Positions 47,157 through 57,317 are shown, numbered from the stretch's first letter. The stretch: DNA of 64,000 bases from Candidatus Hodarchaeota archaeon (GCA_016840035.1 JAEOTC010000154.1:1-64000); one strand, 5' to 3'. A program made the numbers and translations. Notes: generated from the letters alone by a model not told the origin.

Positions 47157-48518
47157 ATGAATAAAAAAAATTGTGCGATGGGTGTGCTAATTACCCTTCT
47201 AATGTTCTTAAGTGTTAGTTCAGTTGTGGGATATTCTGATAAAAATCTAGAAACTGATAGTTATCTTATATGGAAATATACAGATCCTACTTACCCCATA
47301 TACCATGTAATCTCCGGTGATATTAATGGTGATGGAATAGATGATTGTTTTGCAAGAGATCATCAAACACATGTGTATGCGATTAATGGGAAAACAGGTG
47401 ACGCACTCTGGACCTATTCAGCCCCTACTGATTTAGTGCGTTCGATATCCATGGGTGACTTCAATAATGATGGAGTAGATGATGGACTAGTCGGGGAACT
47501 AGGAGGTAAAGTGTACGCCATTGATGGGATTACTGGAAATATCTTATGGAATAATACTGATACAGATCAAAAAATTTTCTCGCTAGCGGCGGGAAACTTT
47601 AATAATGATGGATATGATGATGTTCTAGCCGGGACCTGGGAAAAATCAATGCTAGCAATCGATGGTCAGACTGGTGAAACCATCTGGAACTATACAAGTG
47701 CATCTGACTATATTTTACCTGTTACAACAGGAGATATTACTGGTGATGGTCTGGATGATGCTTTTGCTGGTTCTCTTGATGGAAAAATTTATGCCCTTAA
47801 CGGAAGTAATGGTGACTCTTTATGGATTAATACTAATCAAACTGAATCTAATGAGGTAATTACACTCGGTAATTTTAATAACGACTCAGTTTCAGACCTA
47901 TTAGTTGGATGTTTAGGTGATTTAAAACTTTATACAGTGGATGGTGAGACAGGAACAATACTGTGGAGTAATTCAGAGATTGGATCGGTTCGTTCTGTTG
48001 CAGCAAAGGATATGAATAACGATGGAATTGATGATCCAATCGTAGGCTGTTCAGATTCAAATATTTACGTCTTTGACGGATTAGATGGGTCTCAATTATG
48101 GAATAATACAAATCCCCAAAATGAAGTACTTTCAGTTACAGTGGGAGATTTTGATAATGACGGGATGCAAGATGTTCTAGCGGGATCCTATGACACAAAT
48201 CTTTATGTTTTTAGGGGAACAGATGGAGAGCTAATATGTGTAATAGACGATCCTACTGATTGGGTAGTCTCAGTCGATGTTGGAGACTTTAATGGTGACC
48301 AAGTTGATGATATATTGGCAGGAGGGTACGATAAGACAATCTATGCTTTCACACTAATAGAACCTGTGTTGACTACAGAAACCAGTTCATCAGCTATAGT
48401 TACAACAACAAGTGAGATTAGTTCCACTACTGAAGCATCCTCTACATCTAGTTGGTCTATTCTTATCCTTTGTACCAGCCTTGTAGTACTAAATGCTATA
48501 AAACGCAAGTATGTATAA
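47157..48518 (+). CDS. Secreted beta-propeller protein with FG-GAP/PQQ-like repeats and Ca-binding-like DxNxDG loops
   Basis: Repeated GDINGDGIDDCFARDHQTHVYAINGKTGDALW units; Ser/Thr-rich stalk; C-terminal hydrophobic anchor. Confidence 0.85.
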   Translation: MNKKNCAMGVLITLLMFLSVSSVVGYSDKNLETDSYLIWKYTDPTYPIYHVISGDINGDGIDDCFARDHQTHVYAINGKTGDALWTYSAPTDLVRSISMGDFNNDGVDDGLVGELGGKVYAIDGITGNILWNNTDTDQKIFSLAAGNFNNDGYDDVLAGTWEKSMLAIDGQTGETIWNYTSASDYILPVTTGDITGDGLDDAFAGSLDGKIYALNGSNGDSLWINTNQTESNEVITLGNFNNDSVSDLLVGCLGDLKLYTVDGETGTILWSNSEIGSVRSVAAKDMNNDGIDDPIVGCSDSNIYVFDGLDGSQLWNNTNPQNEVLSVTVGDFDNDGMQDVLAGSYDTNLYVFRGTDGELICVIDDPTDWVVSVDVGDFNGDQVDDILAGGYDKTIYAFTLIEPVLTTETSSSAIVTTTSEISSTTEASSTSSWSILILCTSLVVLNAIKRKYV

Positions 48519-48651
48519 AATACTAATCAATCAGTTGCTCCAACATTCAGTTCGATCAAAGTTATAAGGTTATAACTAGAAATTAGAATTATATTTCATT
48601 GGGCGAAATTTATTCAGTCGCTGAATACATTCTAATATCTAGTCCTATTGT

Positions 48652-49218
48652 ATGTGGAATTATATTATGATCGGTCGACAAAAACTTGAATCAATGTCAG
48701 AATCTGAACTTGATGAGCTTTATCAAGAGAAGAAAGCTGAATATGACAATCGCCTTAACAAGTATAAGCGGATCCAAGATTTATTACGACGGAAGGTCAC
48801 TACTCGACAAAAAAGTGTAGAAAAATACCAATCTGAGGTTGATGTGCTTCAGAAAAAGCATCCTGATGTTAAGGTCGTCAAACAAGACTTTGACGACGAT
48901 CCCAAGTTCCTACGCGAGAATATTCAAAAACTCACAACAACCCTTCTAAATCTTCAAACTCAGCAGATTCAACTTAAAAAAGAATTAAAAGAACTTGATA
49001 TGGAATTTGTAAAGCTACAAGCTCAAGAAAAATTTGTACAACAAGAAGTAGACGATTTAATTAAAGAAAGCAATGAACTGGAACAGAACACAGGCGACTC
49101 ATCTGAAAAAATGCAATTGGCCGTTATAACTTCAGAATATCAAACAACGCACGATCTATTAGACACAATTACCCTGGAGATAGAACATCTTCACAAGAAA
49201 CTACATGATAGGAGCTGA
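48652..49218 (+). CDS. Coiled-coil protein
   Basis: Heptad-rich, charged; alternate ATG at 48667. Confidence 0.7.
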   Translation: MWNYIMIGRQKLESMSESELDELYQEKKAEYDNRLNKYKRIQDLLRRKVTTRQKSVEKYQSEVDVLQKKHPDVKVVKQDFDDDPKFLRENIQKLTTTLLNLQTQQIQLKKELKELDMEFVKLQAQEKFVQQEVDDLIKESNELEQNTGDSSEKMQLAVITSEYQTTHDLLDTITLEIEHLHKKLHDRS

Positions 49219-49224
49219 ATAAAC

Positions 49225-50205
49225 ATGGTTGGAAAAATTGATGACATTCTTTCGCTCCTTTCACGGATGGAGAAATTAACAACCAACCATCTTCAAACCA
49301 AGCATGACCTCTCACAGGAACTTAAGGAGACCTCAGAAAAGGAGAAAAAATTTAAAATAGAGGTCACTGAATTAAAAAAGGCTGTAGATCAATCAACAGG
49401 TGAATCAAAACCAGAACGAAAGATGGAAGATATCACAAAACTTATTACGACTATAAACGATCTGGAAAATGAAATCGCAAACAATGAATTACAGAATTCT
49501 GAAATAGAATCAGAACTAACTCTGAAAAAGACCGAACAGGGTATTTTGGCAAATAAAATTCAAATGCTCCAAAATGAGAAAGAACAACTTGAAATCACAT
49601 GTACCCAGAAGAAAGCTGAACGTTCCCGTGCAAAGAAAGACAGTGCAAAAGTTCAAAGAGAACGAGGAAAACTAAATAGATTGAGAAAGCAAATAGAAGT
49701 TAAAGAAGAACAAAAAAAGAACTTAGAATCAGCTACACAAACGATAAACTTAATTGAGCAAGTAATAATCGCCTCTTCACCTATTTCAGGAGACAAATCA
49801 GGAGAATTCCCCCAAGAGGTTTCTCAGGAATTACAAGAACAGATAATCTCCTCAAGGCAGAAATTTGATGAGGCACAAACAAAATTTTCTTCTACAGATC
49901 TCACTCCCTATTTACTTGATGCAGATAAATCATTTAGAATAGCTGTAAAGGCATTTATATTGTTAGATAGTAGGTTGAGGGATGAAATCACTGAACAACC
50001 ATTCAATGAGCAAGTTTTCGAACTAGTAAGTTTTGGGTTGGTTCTCAATACCCGTCATTTGAATGCTGTCGAAGCGATGTTACAAAAATTAGAAAAAGGG
50101 GTGGAAATTGCTCCCCTTGCGAGTTTTGCAAATGAAGTAAGAGATTATTTCAACGAAAATCTATCTCTGATTGGGATTAGTGGAGTATTACTTGAATTTG
50201 AGTAA
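49225..50205 (+). CDS. Long coiled-coil protein with C-terminal globular domain
   Basis: Heptads to about residue 175 then ordered C-terminus. Confidence 0.7.
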   Translation: MVGKIDDILSLLSRMEKLTTNHLQTKHDLSQELKETSEKEKKFKIEVTELKKAVDQSTGESKPERKMEDITKLITTINDLENEIANNELQNSEIESELTLKKTEQGILANKIQMLQNEKEQLEITCTQKKAERSRAKKDSAKVQRERGKLNRLRKQIEVKEEQKKNLESATQTINLIEQVIIASSPISGDKSGEFPQEVSQELQEQIISSRQKFDEAQTKFSSTDLTPYLLDADKSFRIAVKAFILLDSRLRDEITEQPFNEQVFELVSFGLVLNTRHLNAVEAMLQKLEKGVEIAPLASFANEVRDYFNENLSLIGISGVLLEFE

Positions 50206-50269
50206 AGAAAAAACAGTATTTTACTCATACTGCTTCTTCCTACACTTTATGTTTGTTATTATGTCGTCC

Positions 50270-53200
50270 TTACTCTTTTTTCGGTCGTTTTCGATAACCT
50301 AAGATTGTCACAAGTAATGCGAGAGTGATCAGTGTAAAACCAGGGAAATATCCCCCTTTGGCCGTCGTAGTAGTTGTAGAGGTGTCAGAAGGCGTAGTGG
50401 TGGTAGTAGTTATAGTGGTGTCAACGGTAAAGACTATTGTCATCTGTCCACTATTCCCTGCTGTATCCACAGCAACTATGGTGATATTATTTTCACCCTC
50501 AGGAAGGGATGTAAGAACATTTCCACTGGGTAGGGCTGTAGTATTCGCCACACCATTGAGAAATATTGTTGTTACACCTTCTGATATGGTATAGGTTAAG
50601 GTCACACTGTTGCTAGTATAGGTTATATCATTTGGACTGGAAATTTCAACGACTGGATTTGTATCATCTGTTGTAAAGATTAAGTCCATAGATACTCCAT
50701 TTCCTGCACTATCTATTGCTAGTAGATATAAGGTATGGATGCCGTCTCCTGCTGGTAAAGGTGTTTGATACGGTGGTTCTAATAGCTGATATGGACCTAT
50801 ATCCCAATAGTACCTTAAGACGTCTAAATGAATCTCTGTTACACTCAGGTCAATAAGAGTCCCACTGTTATGATTAGTATTATTCGCTGGATATTCTAAT
50901 ATGATTACTGGGTCAATATCGTCAGTGATAAAGCTGTATATTTGAGAGACCAGATGACCAGCCGTATCATTCGCATATACATGTAACCAGTGGGTTCCTT
51001 CCCCAGTCGGTAGGGGAGTCTGATATGGTTCATTCCATGTCTGGTTTGTGTTGTCATCCCAATTGTACCAGACAGTATCCAGATATTCATCGAATACAGC
51101 AATATTCACGAGGATTCCTGAAGGGTAGATAGAATTGTTTTGATGTGAAGCTAATGTGATACTAGGGAGAATTTCATCTATTGTAAATTTCGTAACAAAA
51201 ACATCCGTATAGAATTCTGTTCCTCCATAAGTATCATTAGCTGCACGATAAGTTGGAAAATCGCTTGACTCGGTGAATCCAGCGATATAACTATTGTTGT
51301 ACTCGTCTATTGTTATGGTTTTACCTTCATCATCTTCAGACCCGCCTAAGTAAGTACTAAATATTAATCCGTTGCCTGAGCTATTGAATTTCGTTATGAA
51401 TGCATCTTCATCATTGAGTCCACCATTATTACTGCTATCATAAGCATTAACCGTTGGTAAATCATAGGATCTCGTTGTTCCCACTATATACGTATTGTTG
51501 TATACATCTACTACAATATCATTTGGAATATCAGAGAAATTGCCTCCAAAGAGTGTACTGAATACAAAGCCTGTGCCTGTGCTATTTAATTTCGTAATAA
51601 ATCCTTCAAGTCCATCAAAACTGCTGTCATAGGCATTAACTAATGGATAATCTGCTGAATTCGTTGTTCCACATATATAACTATTATTATAGATATCGAC
51701 AGCCAGCGCTGTTGGATTGTCGTAGTTATTACCTCCGAGATAGGTACTAAACACTAATCCATTCCCAGCTGCATTGATTTTACTTACGAAATAGTCTTTT
51801 GGTCCTGAAAGAGTGTCATTGATGGCATTTACTAGTGGGAAATCTGTAGAGCTATAGGTGTCACCTGTCAAGTACGTATTGTTGTATGCATCAATTGCAA
51901 TAGCCCTAAAGTAATCCTGCCCATCACCTCCTAAATAAGAGCTGAATATTAGTCCCGTTCCAGTAGCATTGAGTTTGGTAACAAAAGCCTCTGATCCCCC
52001 AGCAATAACGGTATCAAAAGCATTTACTTTAGGAAAATTAGCAGAAAATGTCGTACCCGCGACATAAATATTGTCATAGGAATCAACAGCTATTTTTACG
52101 GTATTTTCGTTTGATGAACCCCCTAAATAGGTGCTAAAAATGAGTCCATTCCCCGTACTATTCAACTTTGCAATGAATCCGTCATCCCCTCCATTACGAC
52201 TGGCATTCAATCCTTTATAGGTTGGAAAGTTGTCTGAACCCGTGGTCCCTGAAAGATAGATATTATTATTCGAATCAATTGAGAGTCCATCCGCTGTGTC
52301 ATAGCTACTTCCACCCAGAAATGAACTGAAAACAATTCCTGTCCCAGTAGTGTTTAGTTTTGTTATAAAAGCATCTTGAGAGCCATTATGAGTACTTTCA
52401 AAAGCGTTAACGCTTGGAAAATTTATCGAATATGTGTAACCACAAATATAGGCATTATTATCCTGATCGACTACCACTTCTGCTGGATATTCATTATCAT
52501 TCCCTCCTAAGAACGTACTGTAAGATAATACCAGAGGATCGATAACTAATACTTGAGATGAATCATAAGTATCAATGAGATATCCATAACTGTTTGAGGA
52601 TTTCGCTAAGAATGTAGCAGGGATTTCTGTTCCATCAAATTGAAAAACACGTAGGTGTGTATCTTGAATAACAGGGAATATTTGTGAAAAAGTGTTGAAA
52701 GCAACTCTATCCGGTTTTACGTTAAGCTGAATCGAATTACTTGTTTGAAGAATAATATTATTTAGATCAGCCCCTGGATGAACCAGAAACTCGTATTTTA
52801 ATCCATTTACTGACATATAATAACGTAGATCAATGTTCTCGTAGAGATTATAGTACCACACCTCTTTAAATGTAGGAACATTTGCTGCCTGGAAATCTGA
52901 ATAAAAATAATTGACATAATTTTTTTGTCGATGTATTCCAACTGGGGTTATTTTTTCGGCATGGGGAAATGTAATGGAAAACGTAGTTAAACTAGATCCT
53001 CCTCCTGAGTCTGTAACAAACTTTATCTCTGATGTACTAAAACCAATACTCATTCCTTGGGTTGAAAAATAATATTTTATCGACCCATCACTTATCTGCC
53101 CTTGGTTCTGGATAAAACCACTAAATGGCATATCTATTGGTGTGCTTATCGCAGGTACATTGGTTATTGGAATAAGTTTGGAAAAATCTTCTTCTGTTGA

Positions 53201-53311
53201 GACTTGGTCTACTCTCTTTTCTATATAGTTAGTTTTGTTAATTATACCATGAATTGTGAATATAATCATGGAAATTATTATTATTGTTTGTAGTTTTCTC
53301 TGGTTCACCAT
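50270..53311 (-). CDS. Large surface protein with SBBP repeats, Ig-like domains and C-terminal anchor
   Basis: Repeated FSTYLGGxxxDxxxxIAVDxYNNxYIxGxTxSxDFPxxNA; TTTTTTPSDTSTTTTTAKGGYFPGFTLITLALLVTILGYRKRPKKE. Confidence 0.92.
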   Translation of the reverse strand: MVNQRKLQTIIIISMIIFTIHGIINKTNYIEKRVDQVSTEEDFSKLIPITNVPAISTPIDMPFSGFIQNQGQISDGSIKYYFSTQGMSIGFSTSEIKFVTDSGGGSSLTTFSITFPHAEKITPVGIHRQKNYVNYFYSDFQAANVPTFKEVWYYNLYENIDLRYYMSVNGLKYEFLVHPGADLNNIILQTSNSIQLNVKPDRVAFNTFSQIFPVIQDTHLRVFQFDGTEIPATFLAKSSNSYGYLIDTYDSSQVLVIDPLVLSYSTFLGGNDNEYPAEVVVDQDNNAYICGYTYSINFPSVNAFESTHNGSQDAFITKLNTTGTGIVFSSFLGGSSYDTADGLSIDSNNNIYLSGTTGSDNFPTYKGLNASRNGGDDGFIAKLNSTGNGLIFSTYLGGSSNENTVKIAVDSYDNIYVAGTTFSANFPKVNAFDTVIAGGSEAFVTKLNATGTGLIFSSYLGGDGQDYFRAIAIDAYNNTYLTGDTYSSTDFPLVNAINDTLSGPKDYFVSKINAAGNGLVFSTYLGGNNYDNPTALAVDIYNNSYICGTTNSADYPLVNAYDSSFDGLEGFITKLNSTGTGFVFSTLFGGNFSDIPNDIVVDVYNNTYIVGTTRSYDLPTVNAYDSSNNGGLNDEDAFITKFNSSGNGLIFSTYLGGSEDDEGKTITIDEYNNSYIAGFTESSDFPTYRAANDTYGGTEFYTDVFVTKFTIDEILPSITLASHQNNSIYPSGILVNIAVFDEYLDTVWYNWDDNTNQTWNEPYQTPLPTGEGTHWLHVYANDTAGHLVSQIYSFITDDIDPVIILEYPANNTNHNSGTLIDLSVTEIHLDVLRYYWDIGPYQLLEPPYQTPLPAGDGIHTLYLLAIDSAGNGVSMDLIFTTDDTNPVVEISSPNDITYTSNSVTLTYTISEGVTTIFLNGVANTTALPSGNVLTSLPEGENNITIVAVDTAGNSGQMTIVFTVDTTITTTTTTPSDTSTTTTTAKGGYFPGFTLITLALLVTILGYRKRPKKE

Positions 53312-53716
53312 TTTTTATCCTCAGCTTTCAGTTTTTATTCCAAGTAAAAAATTCTTCATTATTCGTTTTAGAATTTAGAAATAACAAGTTTTATTGATTG
53401 TATTTTAGAATTAACATAAATTATCGATGTTGTCTGAAAGACACCTATTCCACACTGTCAGTTAATAAACGTGCCTGTTGTAACTGAATCTAATCATAAT
53501 AACTGTCTTTCCCTTCCTCTCTGGTTTCTTTTCAACCTGAAGATTGTGACAAAAACCGTGATTACTCCTCCTATAAACCTCTCTCCTGATTAATTTTCAG
53601 CAATAGACAATTCTAAGTTAACTATTTTTGGCATAGCTATCAGAAAAGGTACTAGCTATTTCATTTACTTCCCCGCAATTCTAATCATAAGTGTATAAAA
53701 AAAAGGGGGAGGAAGG

Positions 53717-54808
53717 CTAGATAAGCGACTTTCTATCACTTCCCTTCCAAGCTCCAAACTTAAAGATATCATAGAGCGCTGAAAGAAATGAGATAACTGT
53801 CACAATTCCAAAGATCACTAATAAAAACAGATCTGCATTTTGAATAAACCAAAATACATCAGGATCTGCTAATACATCAGCTGGAGCATAAGCAGTTATT
53901 GCTTCTGTGAGAGTGAATGGGAAGTAAATTAATACAATTATCCCAGAAACTCCACTAGCAATATTTTTCACTGCTGAAGCTAACCGAGTAACCCTGATTC
54001 GTCCAAATAGCACGAGAAATGCATTGTATCCAATACTAATAATAAGTGAAAGATATATAGCAAGACCACTGATTAAATACCAGTTATCATTAAATATTGG
54101 AATGTCAGAAATCTCTAAATAAAGGAAAAAAGCAATAGCTAAGACGGTAAATATACCTCCAAAGAATCCACCAAGGTGTTGTCCGAATGCTGACCAAAAG
54201 CTAACTTCAGGTTTTCGGGGATCTTCCCGTACATAATAAACATCTAAAGATTTTTTTGGTACAGGTGTCGTCTTTTTATTAAATTCTGCCTTGATCTCTT
54301 CATACGACTTCTGGAATGAGACACGGAGTTTCAATATCTGTTCTTTAAAGGTTTTCTCATCAGAGATATATAAAGCCATCATAAAGAAGGCAATTCCAAT
54401 CAATCCCATGACGAAGGATAGAAATGAGACAAAGGGATCATTTGTAGCCATTTGAATGATCCATGCGATAGCCATAATCCCGATAAAACCAGCTAAAGCA
54501 AGTATTATGAATTGTTCATTCTGTATCTTAGATTCAGGTCTAGTTAATGGAGTTTTCCATTCATTAGCGATGTTAGATTCTTCTTCCAAAAATTTTGATG
54601 CGAGAGTTTTGGGATCTTCCATGATCATTAAAGCTTGTTCAAATGATTCATGAATAGTTAAACCTTTTTGCTTTTCAGAGATATTGTGAGCAAGATCCCA
54701 GATGTGTGCTTGCAGTTCTTTTAAAATTTGGTCCTTATCTGCTAAAGGGTCAAGATATCTTCCAACTTCAGCAAGATAGTCATCAATTTCTTTATATGTC
54801 GTATTCAT
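53717..54808 (-). CDS. HAAS/DUF1700-like membrane protein
   Basis: N-terminal YLAEVGRYLDPLADKDQILKELQAHIWDLA typical of PadR-partner proteins; multiple TMs. Confidence 0.7.
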   Translation of the reverse strand: MNTTYKEIDDYLAEVGRYLDPLADKDQILKELQAHIWDLAHNISEKQKGLTIHESFEQALMIMEDPKTLASKFLEEESNIANEWKTPLTRPESKIQNEQFIILALAGFIGIMAIAWIIQMATNDPFVSFLSFVMGLIGIAFFMMALYISDEKTFKEQILKLRVSFQKSYEEIKAEFNKKTTPVPKKSLDVYYVREDPRKPEVSFWSAFGQHLGGFFGGIFTVLAIAFFLYLEISDIPIFNDNWYLISGLAIYLSLIISIGYNAFLVLFGRIRVTRLASAVKNIASGVSGIIVLIYFPFTLTEAITAYAPADVLADPDVFWFIQNADLFLLVIFGIVTVISFLSALYDIFKFGAWKGSDRKSLI

Positions 54809-55191
54809 AATATGTTCATCTCATTATTTTCAATTAAATTTTCAAGGATTTCATAATAATGAATCCAGTTCTGCCAAAGAGCTCGATAAGCCTGTTCTCC
54901 TTTGGAAGTTAAGTGATAATGCTTTCGTGCAGGACCCGATGTGGAAACTTTAAGTTTATGTTCAACCAATCCTTCTTTTTCGAATCTTCTTAGGATGGCA
55001 TAGAAAGTTGCTTTTGAGGCATCGAGCTCTCCGTGCGTAGTTTCAACTAGTTTTTCTCCAATAAGGTAACCATAAATCCCTTCATCCTGGTACTGCTTGA
55101 TGATAGCGAGTAATGCCAGACGATTAGCCGAGTTTATGAGACTAGTGATCTCCTTAGTCACCCATTGGGTAATTTCATCAGTTTGTGTCAA
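54805..55191 (-). CDS. PadR-family transcriptional regulator
   Basis: LALLAIIKQYQDEGIYGYLIGEKLVETTHGELDASKATFYAILRRFEKEGLVEHKLKVSTSGPARKHYHLTSKGEQAY. Confidence 0.92.
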   Translation of the reverse strand: MTQTDEITQWVTKEITSLINSANRLALLAIIKQYQDEGIYGYLIGEKLVETTHGELDASKATFYAILRRFEKEGLVEHKLKVSTSGPARKHYHLTSKGEQAYRALWQNWIHYYEILENLIENNEMNIL

Positions 55192-55307
55192 TTATAATAC
55201 CTCAAATAGTATTATCATCTACTAATAGCAGAAGTAGTATATGACTTAAGAATACTTCGGTTGGGGTATTTCCCCGTACTTAAATACTCACACTCAATAA
55301 TTAGTAT

Positions 55308-56624
55308 GTGAAGCTTCATTCGTTCGGTAAGTTCCATCAACCGACGTTCCTTCTAGTTGTGACTATTTTTTTATCCCAAAATAGTCTATATCTACTTTCT
55401 GCCCCCTCTGACATTGACAACACAATTTTTGACCTTTCCTTCAGAGGAGTTGATATTTCTTACCTACCAGAAATTGAAGATAATGGTGGGATATATTATT
55501 CAAATGGCCAAGCACAAAATCTCCTTCATATCTTAAAAAATAACGGTATTAACTCAATTCGTCTTCGAATTTGGAATGATCCCTTAGATCAGTACTGTGG
55601 TAAGAATCAAACATTATCATTTGCAAAAAGGATTTCAAACCTTGATCTAAAACTTCTTCTTGATTTTCATTATTCAGATACTTGGGCTGATCCTGGACAT
55701 CAACTAAAACCCGAAGCTTGGAGTAATCTATCCTTCAATGACCTTAAAATTGCTATTTATGATTATACCTTTGAAATTATTTCTGATTTAGGTACCCAAG
55801 GGTCATTACCAAGCATAGTTCAGATAGGAAACGAAATTACTGGGGGTATGCTATGGGATGAGGGCAAGGTAGGAGGGGCATATAATACGGTTCCTCAATG
55901 GACTCAATTTACAGACCTTCTTAAAAGTGCTATTCAAGCGGTACATGACGCCGCAGAGGACGAAAGTATTCAGATTATGATTCATTCTGATCGAGGGGGG
56001 GACAATGCGGGATGTAGATGGTTTTATGATAATCTTCTCTTGTACAATGTTTCGTTTGATATCATTGGATTGTCCTACTACCCTTGGTGGCATGGTACCT
56101 TGCAAGATCTTAAGGAAAATTTGGTTAATCTATCAACAAGGTATGATCATAATCTGTGCGTCGTAGAAACCGCGTATCCTTGGACTTTGGACTGGTATGA
56201 TAATACTACCAATAGGATTGGTCTACAATCCCAACTCCATGAGGGGTATCCCGCAACCGTTCAAGGGCAATTAATGTTTCTAAAAGACTTATTTAAAATT
56301 GTAAAGAATTCAACATACTCGAAGGGAATCGGAGTTTATTATTGGGCACCAGAAGTCATTTCTACAGCTACTCGTGGGTCATCAAGAGAAAATCTTGGGT
56401 TTTTTGATTTTTCAGGAAATCTGCTTAACTCAATAAGTGCTTTTTCTCCGACTCTGCCCGTAAGTTCTTCTCAAACGTTCACTGAAAGTCAAACTTCTAT
56501 ACAAAGTTATACAACCCAGTCCTCTGAAAATCTATCAACGAATGGAGAAGTTTCTTTTAGGGTTAGCTTAATCAGCTTGATTTTTGGGTTGTACATCATC
56601 TCTTATTATCGAAAACAAAATTAA
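55308..56624 (+). CDS. Secreted GH53-like arabinogalactan endo-beta-1,4-galactanase
   Basis: FRGVDISYLPEIEDNGGIYYSNGQAQNLLHILKNNGINSIRLRIWNDP, LLLDFHYSDTWADPGHQLKPEAW, VQIGNEITGGMLWDEGK, VVETAYPWT; GTG start. Confidence 0.9.
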   Translation: MKLHSFGKFHQPTFLLVVTIFLSQNSLYLLSAPSDIDNTIFDLSFRGVDISYLPEIEDNGGIYYSNGQAQNLLHILKNNGINSIRLRIWNDPLDQYCGKNQTLSFAKRISNLDLKLLLDFHYSDTWADPGHQLKPEAWSNLSFNDLKIAIYDYTFEIISDLGTQGSLPSIVQIGNEITGGMLWDEGKVGGAYNTVPQWTQFTDLLKSAIQAVHDAAEDESIQIMIHSDRGGDNAGCRWFYDNLLLYNVSFDIIGLSYYPWWHGTLQDLKENLVNLSTRYDHNLCVVETAYPWTLDWYDNTTNRIGLQSQLHEGYPATVQGQLMFLKDLFKIVKNSTYSKGIGVYYWAPEVISTATRGSSRENLGFFDFSGNLLNSISAFSPTLPVSSSQTFTESQTSIQSYTTQSSENLSTNGEVSFRVSLISLIFGLYIISYYRKQN

Positions 56625-56678
56625 ATCTAGGAAGAATTTACAGGATAGCTTTGATTTTAACATTTTAATGGGATTTAT

Positions 56679-57317
56679 ATGAACCTTTCTCCTCCTAAAC
56701 TTGCCCCAAAAATCATTCTGGAAGGAACACGGCTGACACAAAAGACTGAGATAGCATTTATGTTAAATGAACATCCACGTATTGTAGGCCCTCGTAAATA
56801 TCGGTATCATTCTCCTATCATATCTGCGGAATGGTGTGGATTTACAAATTATCCCTGGGGAAGAGGATTAATAAATTTTAATCCATCAGAGAAAAATTTA
56901 GCACTAGAAACATATCAAACCTGGATTAAAATGTTTGAACTTCAAAGATATTATTCTTGGATAATTGATAGATTTCATATCAGCACAACGGTTTACCAGA
57001 AGCAACAGGGAAGAACGATAAATTTCGACTGGTTAGAAAAAAGACTAAAACCTCTTGGTTTTTGTATAATCCTCTGTACTAGAAGTAAAAACAGCTTCTT
57101 TAACGCGAGAAAAGAACGATTAAAAATTTCTGGCAATCCTCAGCAATATGATGATCTAACTGTCTTTATTGAAGAACAAGAGCTATTTAAGTACGTTATT
57201 TCTACGTCTACTCTTCCACATCTGGAAGTAGATGTATCTAACGATGATCTCGAAGCATCTTGTATCAAAGTTGCTGATTTCCTTGAAAGTAATAACCTCC
57301 TTGGACTTTATGATTAG
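56679..57317 (+). CDS. P-loop nucleoside-kinase-like protein with degenerate Walker A
   Basis: IILEGTRLTQKTEIAFMLNEHPRI and WIIDRFHISTTVYQ resemble dTMP/deoxynucleoside kinase EGxxGxGKT and DRxxxS motifs. Confidence 0.5.
   Translation: MNLSPPKLAPKIILEGTRLTQKTEIAFMLNEHPRIVGPRKYRYHSPIISAEWCGFTNYPWGRGLINFNPSEKNLALETYQTWIKMFELQRYYSWIIDRFHISTTVYQKQQGRTINFDWLEKRLKPLGFCIILCTRSKNSFFNARKERLKISGNPQQYDDLTVFIEEQELFKYVISTSTLPHLEVDVSNDDLEASCIKVADFLESNNLLGLYD

Noticed and set aside
53505-53600. Short RC frame GERFIGGVITVFVTIFRLKRNQRGRERQLL resembling a surface-protein anchor remnant
   Set aside because: Too short and no recognisable upstream domain; cannot separate from chance
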